DNA of 5,493 nt from assembly GCA_937864255.1 (NCBI GenBank), contig CALMIT010000548.1:1-5493 (forward strand). The letters are read 5' to 3'. The stretch's first letter is position 1. Each line of letters begins with the position of its first letter. The notes below the pieces were generated by a model. The model made no database searches. It was given only the letters and a program-made list of their open reading frames with translations, and was not told the origin of the DNA. Made by a program: the position numbers and the translations under genes. The DNA comes from an uncultured Saprospiraceae bacterium (lineage in GTDB: Bacteria; Bacteroidota; Bacteroidia; Chitinophagales; Saprospiraceae). This document shows positions 5,486 to 5,493 of the stretch, one piece after another.

Positions 5486-5493
5486 GTCGGGGA

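Overview
The window most likely comes from the chromosome of a Bacteroidota bacterium. Three things point that way: a TonB-dependent receptor with an N-terminal carboxypeptidase-regulatory-like domain, a second outer-membrane barrel carrying a periplasmic helix-hairpin-helix segment, and a textbook Bacteroidota promoter (TTTG, 19 bases, TAnnTTTG). No Shine-Dalgarno sequence is convincing before any start. A Saprospiraceae-like or related environmental lineage is possible, but I cannot place it below phylum from sequence alone.

Layout. Positions 1-36 hold the last codons of an unidentified plus-strand gene. A perfect 16-bp hairpin follows at 62-98. The first complete gene (186-2657, +) encodes an 823-residue TonB-dependent outer-membrane receptor; its start codon sits in a 14-base tandem duplication. 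It runs tail-to-tail into a minus-strand gene (2654-4750) for a 698-residue secreted protein with a ComEA-like helix-hairpin-helix segment and a predicted outer-membrane barrel. The two genes overlap by four bases at their stop codons.

The 450-base divergent intergenic region (4751-5200) is the most structured non-coding part. Near the minus-strand gene lie two adjacent perfect palindromes, about two helical turns apart. Toward the plus-strand gene lie two copies of the -7 octamer TAATTTTG, one with a correctly spaced TTTG -33 element, and a roughly 159-base leader. That leader can fold into a three-way junction (closing stem, small GUAA-loop hairpin, 16-bp hairpin). It precedes a type II glutamine synthetase gene starting at 5201, of which only the N-terminal beta-grasp part is present. 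Its frame meets a TAG eight bases before the window edge, at a place where the family normally continues. I suspect an end-of-contig sequence error more than a real truncation.

The genes do not form an obvious pathway. The two surface proteins may share envelope roles, but convergent orientation gives no evidence of co-regulation, and glutamine synthetase (ammonium assimilation) looks independently controlled. I did not find a CRISPR array, transposase, tRNA, rRNA or defence system. The best candidates for undescribed biology are the structured glutamine synthetase leader, the twin palindromes, and the helix-hairpin-helix barrel protein.
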